Positions 60,609-64,000 of a stretch of DNA of 64,000 bases are shown here, piece by piece. Position 1 is the first letter of the stretch; each line of letters begins with the position of its first letter. This DNA comes from G963663315 sp965116335 (lineage in GTDB: Bacteria; Pseudomonadota; Gammaproteobacteria; Arenicellales; Poriferihabitantaceae): contig OZ220677.1 in NCBI GenBank assembly GCA_965116335.1, forward strand, positions 2,604,001 to 2,668,000, given 5' to 3'. Position numbers and translations under genes: made by a program. The notes under the pieces were generated by a model. That model had not been told where the DNA came from. It ran no database searches and was given only the letters and a program-made list of their open reading frames with translations.

Positions 60609-61381
60609 GGTTGAACGGGACGGTTTTGGGTGTGATTGGCGGCAGTGGGTTTCATCAGCTCGCAGACTTTTCCACCAGTCAACGCCAGCGATTGGATACG
60701 CCTTACGGGGAACCGTCCGATGTCTATTCGATCGGGCTTTTTCATCGCAAGAAAATTGTTTTTCTGCCAAGACATGGTGAACACCATAGTATCCCCCCGC
60801 ATGAAATCAACTATCGGGCGAACCTGTTCGGGTTCCGGGCGTTGGGGGTTCGGGAAATCGTTTCTCTGGCGGCGGTGGGAGGTATAGCGGAACATTGTCC
60901 CCCTTGCTCGATTGTGATCCCGGATCAGATCATCGACTATACCTGTAACCGGGCGCATACCTGTTATGACGGCTCAGGACGGACCAATGAGTTTATCGAC
61001 GATGCGCTTCGGCATATTGATTTCACCTGGCCGTATAGCCGTTCGGTTCGCGAAAAATTGATCCATGCCGCAAGATTGGCTGGAGTGTCTTGTGTAGAGC
61101 AGGGGGTCTATGCGGTCACTGAGGGGCCCAGACTGGAAACGGCGGCAGAAATAAACCGGCTTGAACAAGACGGTGCCCATATTGTTGGAATGACGGCCAT
61201 GCCGGAGGCGGGGTTGGCCAGGGAGTTGGGTATTGATTATGGCTCGATAGCTATGGTGGTGAATGCTGCCGCCGGACGCGACCCTGACGATTTGTCGATG
61301 GAAATGATAATGGATAATCTGTCAAAGGCGACTCCGGGCGCCCTGAAAATCCTGGAGCATTATCAAACCAATCAGGATTGA
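60605..61381 (+). CDS. S-methyl-5'-thioinosine phosphorylase
   Basis: A 258-residue trimeric nucleoside phosphorylase of the MTAP family. GVIGGSGFHQL, LPRHGEHHSIPPHEINYRAN and EGPRLETAAEI are family marks. GMTAMPEAGLARELGI and VVNAAAGRD near the end resemble the bacterial methylthioinosine form (as in Pseudomonas) rather than adenosine-specific enzymes. It splits 5'-methylthioinosine to hypoxanthine and methylthioribose 1-phosphate in methionine salvage. It overlaps rfbA by four bases and converges on csiV. Confidence 0.82.
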   Translation: MRLNGTVLGVIGGSGFHQLADFSTSQRQRLDTPYGEPSDVYSIGLFHRKKIVFLPRHGEHHSIPPHEINYRANLFGFRALGVREIVSLAAVGGIAEHCPPCSIVIPDQIIDYTCNRAHTCYDGSGRTNEFIDDALRHIDFTWPYSRSVREKLIHAARLAGVSCVEQGVYAVTEGPRLETAAEINRLEQDGAHIVGMTAMPEAGLARELGIDYGSIAMVVNAAAGRDPDDLSMEMIMDNLSKATPGALKILEHYQTNQD

Positions 61382-61396
61382 GCGAGGGCAGGTGCG

Positions 61397-62020
61397 TCAA
61401 TTAGCACTCGGCCAGATACCCACTATCGCGCCGAATTTCGGATGGTCGAAGTAATGCACTTCCTTGAACTTCAGCCTTCTTTTCTCGGATAGAAAGTAGT
61501 GCTCCGGCAGGTTATCCGGGGAGGGCGACAAAGCAGACGACCAATCGGGTAACGTGGTAGACGAGGCACTTTCCGGTGAGAATTGCAGATCGATATCGGC
61601 GTAGATCAGCGAGGTCTTGTAAACCCGGATGAAGCCGGTCAGGGAAGAGTCGGCCAGACCTAAAGAGATCAGGGGTGCATACTGATAAACTGCGGACGGT
61701 TGTATCCAGCTCGCTGTTCGTATGATGCGGTGTCCTGCCTGTGACAACTGCTGTCGGGCTTGATCCAGACGGTCAAGTGCCGTTTCAATCAGGAAGTCAT
61801 CCGAGCCAGATTCCAGTGCTGCGATATGTTGCAGAGCGTTCGCTATTTTCCTGTCGGAAAAATCCCATTTTTCTGCCTCGGCGCTATCCGCCTCCGCCTC
61901 CGTGCGGCTTCCGGCTTGTTCGAATACGATTACTTCAATCTCGTAATCCCGTGCCTGGGCAGTCTGTGAGAGGGTGAGGAGGATTGACAGAATCAATATA
62001 CCGGGTAAGTATTTCCTCAT
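61397..62020 (-). CDS. csiV: CsiV-family periplasmic protein
   Basis: A 207-residue exported protein with a signal peptide (LPGILILSILLTLSQTAQA). The mature part starts DYEIEVIVFEQ and ends RRLKFKEVHYFDHPKFGAIVGI, the typical ends of the CsiV family (peptidoglycan-binding). The family gene usually lies beside mfd, as here: the gap is 62 bases and both are on the minus strand. Its role in envelope maintenance is known from the family; the detail in this organism is inferred. Confidence 0.85.
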   Translation of the reverse strand: MRKYLPGILILSILLTLSQTAQARDYEIEVIVFEQAGSRTEAEADSAEAEKWDFSDRKIANALQHIAALESGSDDFLIETALDRLDQARQQLSQAGHRIIRTASWIQPSAVYQYAPLISLGLADSSLTGFIRVYKTSLIYADIDLQFSPESASSTTLPDWSSALSPSPDNLPEHYFLSEKRRLKFKEVHYFDHPKFGAIVGIWPSAN

Positions 62021-62082
62021 AATCTGCGGGTCAGTAGTGTGGTAGATTCTGATAGTACTTGATATACGCCCTCAATCCAATG

Positions 62083-64000
62083 TCATTGGATGCGGGAATG
62101 CTGGTCGTCGGACAAAACGTTCAGTAGTTGCTCGACAAAATCCAGCCTTTCGGTCGGGTCGCTCAAATTCGTGGTAATTTTGAGTGCGTTTGGTCCGGCC
62201 AGTTGGTATTGATCGGGGTGGCGCTGGATCAAGGAGAAAATAACATCCGCATTGACCACCGGATCGTCATGAAATTCGACCAGTCCGTGATTCTTATGGA
62301 TGTCGATCTTTTTAATATCGAGTTGTTCACAGCGCAGCCTGAGGGCGGTAATCCTGAACAGGTTTTTAGCCGGGACTGGCAACAGGCCAAAGCGGTCAAT
62401 TGCTTCGATTTGCAATTCCTGTAATGCTTCCGGGCCCTCTGAATTCGCGATTCTTTTATAAAATATCAGGCGGGCATGGGTATCACCGAGATAATCATGC
62501 GGAAATAACGCCGGGAGATGCAATTCCACTTGCGATTGTTTGTCTGGCTCAAGTACATGGTCTGCGCTTGCCAGAACACCGTCCCGCACCGCGGTGACCG
62601 CATGAGTCAGATATTCGCTGTAGAGAGAAAATCCAATTTCATCAATCGTTCCACTCTGTGTTTCGCCCAGCAATTCCCCGGCACCCCGGATCTCAAGGTC
62701 ATGCGATGCCAGCGCAAATCCAGCGCCCAGATCAACCATCGAAACAATAGCGTCCAGACGTTTCACTGCATCACTGGTGATCAGATTCCGGTCTGGAATC
62801 AGGAGGTAGGCGAATGCCTGGTGATGGGAGCGGCCCACTCTGCCGCGTAACTGATGGAGTTGCGCCAGGCCGAATCGGTCGGCCCGGTTTATGATGATGG
62901 TGTTGGCTGAGGGAATATCTATACCGCTTTCGATAATCGTTGAGCAGACCAGCAAATTGAAACGCTGGTGATAAAAATCCTGCATGACTCTCTCTATCTG
63001 TAGTTCCGGCATCTGTCCGTGGCCAATCCCGATTCTGGCTTCGGGAATCAGTTCCCGGAGTTCCTCGGCCATGTCTTCAATCGTACGCACCGTGTTGTGC
63101 AGGAAAAAAACCTGGCCGCCGCGGCGAATCTCTCTTAAAACCGCTTCCCGGATCAATACCAGGTCCCACTGTCGGACGAAAGTCTTGATCGACATTCTAT
63201 TGGGCGGAGGCGTCGAAATGATTGAGATAGCCCTCATCCCGGACAGGGTCATGTTCAGGGTGCGCGGAATGGGGGTCGCAGTCAGAGTCAGTATATCAAC
63301 CTGGTTTCTCAATCGTTTCAGTTGCTCCTTCTGGCGAACCCCGAACCGGTGTTCTTCATCAATGATCAACAGTCCCAGGTCGGAAAAGCGAATATCCTTC
63401 TGCAGCAGACGATGGGTGCCAATCACAATATCGAGAGTCCCGTTCTCCATGCGCGCCAGCGTGTCCACAGACTGTGTTCGGGTATTGAATCGGGATAGCA
63501 TTGCGACATGGATCGGCCAGTCAGAGAAGCGGTCGGTGAATAATTGATAATGCTGTTGTGCGAGCAGGGTGGTCGGTGCTATCAACGCAACCTGTTTCTC
63601 GCAGCTCGCGACAATAAATGCGGCGCGCAGCGCAACTTCGGTTTTGCCGAAACCAACGTCACCGCATACCAGCCGATCCATCGGCTCAGCAGATTTCAAA
63701 TCCGCTATGACCTCCTCGATCACTTGCCTTTGGTCCGGGGTCTCCTCAAATGGAAACTGACTGGAAAACCGCTCCATGTCCTCCGGTTCGATTTCATAGC
63801 TACTGCCTTTGCGGGCGCGTCTGATGGCTTCTGCTTCCAGTAATTCGGTAGCTACGTCGTAAGCCTTTTCTCTGGCGCGCGCTTTCGCTTTTTCCCACTG
63901 GTTGCCGCCGAGCCGATGCAATGGCGCATGTTCCGGTGAACCGCCGGTGAATCTGCTGATCGCATTCAGGGAAATAACCGGGACATATAATTTGTCATTG
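62083..64000 (-). CDS. mfd: Transcription-repair coupling factor Mfd, C-terminal part (cut by window edge)
   Basis: The frame stays open to the window end and encodes KLYVPVISLNAISRF and APLHRLGGNQWEKAK, the RNA polymerase-interacting region of Mfd, followed by the helicase motor: GDVGFGKTEVALRAAF (Walker A), DEEHRFG (motif II), LTATPIPRTLNMTLS (motif III), and QLRGRVGRSHHQA (motif VI). The C-terminal TRCF domain follows (SGTIDEIGFSLYSEYL). About 640 residues are present of the usual 1150, so the start lies beyond 64000. Mfd removes stalled polymerase and recruits UvrA to lesions. Confidence 0.96.
   Translation of the reverse strand, partial: NDKLYVPVISLNAISRFTGGSPEHAPLHRLGGNQWEKAKARAREKAYDVATELLEAEAIRRARKGSSYEIEPEDMERFSSQFPFEETPDQRQVIEEVIADLKSAEPMDRLVCGDVGFGKTEVALRAAFIVASCEKQVALIAPTTLLAQQHYQLFTDRFSDWPIHVAMLSRFNTRTQSVDTLARMENGTLDIVIGTHRLLQKDIRFSDLGLLIIDEEHRFGVRQKEQLKRLRNQVDILTLTATPIPRTLNMTLSGMRAISIISTPPPNRMSIKTFVRQWDLVLIREAVLREIRRGGQVFFLHNTVRTIEDMAEELRELIPEARIGIGHGQMPELQIERVMQDFYHQRFNLLVCSTIIESGIDIPSANTIIINRADRFGLAQLHQLRGRVGRSHHQAFAYLLIPDRNLITSDAVKRLDAIVSMVDLGAGFALASHDLEIRGAGELLGETQSGTIDEIGFSLYSEYLTHAVTAVRDGVLASADHVLEPDKQSQVELHLPALFPHDYLGDTHARLIFYKRIANSEGPEALQELQIEAIDRFGLLPVPAKNLFRITALRLRCEQLDIKKIDIHKNHGLVEFHDDPVVNADVIFSLIQRHPDQYQLAGPNALKITTNLSDPTERLDFVEQLLNVLSDDQHSRIQ

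Overview
This window looks like a chromosomal segment of a marine or host-associated gammaproteobacterium. Evidence is the classic gammaproteobacterial gene orders tsaE-amiC-mutL-miaA-hfq-hflX and gyrA-pheA-tyrA-aroA-cmk-rpsA-ihfB-lapA-lapB, the csiV-mfd pair, and a trimethylamine/TMAO gene set typical of marine bacteria. I cannot name the species. Conserved housekeeping blocks are interrupted by accessory islands carrying defence genes, broken restriction genes, repeats and one insertion sequence.

Layout. 1-1.15 kb: a frameshifted HNH nuclease remnant and a HEPN (AbiU2-like) gene. 1.4-6.4 kb: TMAO demethylase (tdm), a Rieske oxygenase of the quaternary-amine type and, convergent, trimethylamine monooxygenase (tmm). 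6.6-15.3 kb: a defence island containing a Dcm-like cytosine methylase, a 996-residue protein with two GHKL ATPase modules (paraMORC-like at the N-terminus, histidine-kinase-like at the C-terminus), a receiver-domain protein, a broken EcoRII-type endonuclease and a DUF3883 nuclease. The island's edges carry a second endonuclease scrap and an imperfect direct repeat. 15.4-24.5 kb: a LolA-like protein and a beta-barrel protein, divergent from two tandem squalene/phytoene-synthase paralogues, ispH, a latex-clearing-type (DUF2236) oxygenase and an RND/MMPL exporter. This reads as synthesis, modification and export of an isoprenoid. 24.5-28.8 kb: an operon of a hypothetical protein, an amidase, an enoyl-CoA hydratase and an MFS transporter.

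28.8-35.4 kb is a repeat-rich accessory region. A 1357-residue autotransporter with Calx-beta/Ig-like domains is flanked by about 150-bp inverted repeats, has an 11-copy 8-bp tandem repeat upstream, and lies next to an intact IS4-family element with an 11-bp target duplication. 35.4-38.7 kb: queG, a ClC channel/transporter and tsaE. 38.7-41.5 kb: a restriction cassette (truncated DUF262 gene, SPPY-type methylase, SfiI-type endonuclease, small HTH gene) inserted between tsaE and amiC, with a scrap of a second SfiI-type gene at its left edge. 41.4-47.3 kb: amiC, mutL, miaA, hfq, hflX. 47.4-57.8 kb: gyrA through lapB. 57.8-61.4 kb: heptose and dTDP-sugar genes plus a methylthioinosine phosphorylase. 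61.4-64 kb: csiV and the C-terminal part of mfd, cut by the window edge.

The most unusual system is the three-gene unit at 7402-13162, which seems to combine a DNA methylase with a two-component-like phosphorelay in which the kinase is fused to a paraMORC ATPase. No tRNA, rRNA or CRISPR array was seen. All family assignments come from reading motifs by eye; no database search was run.
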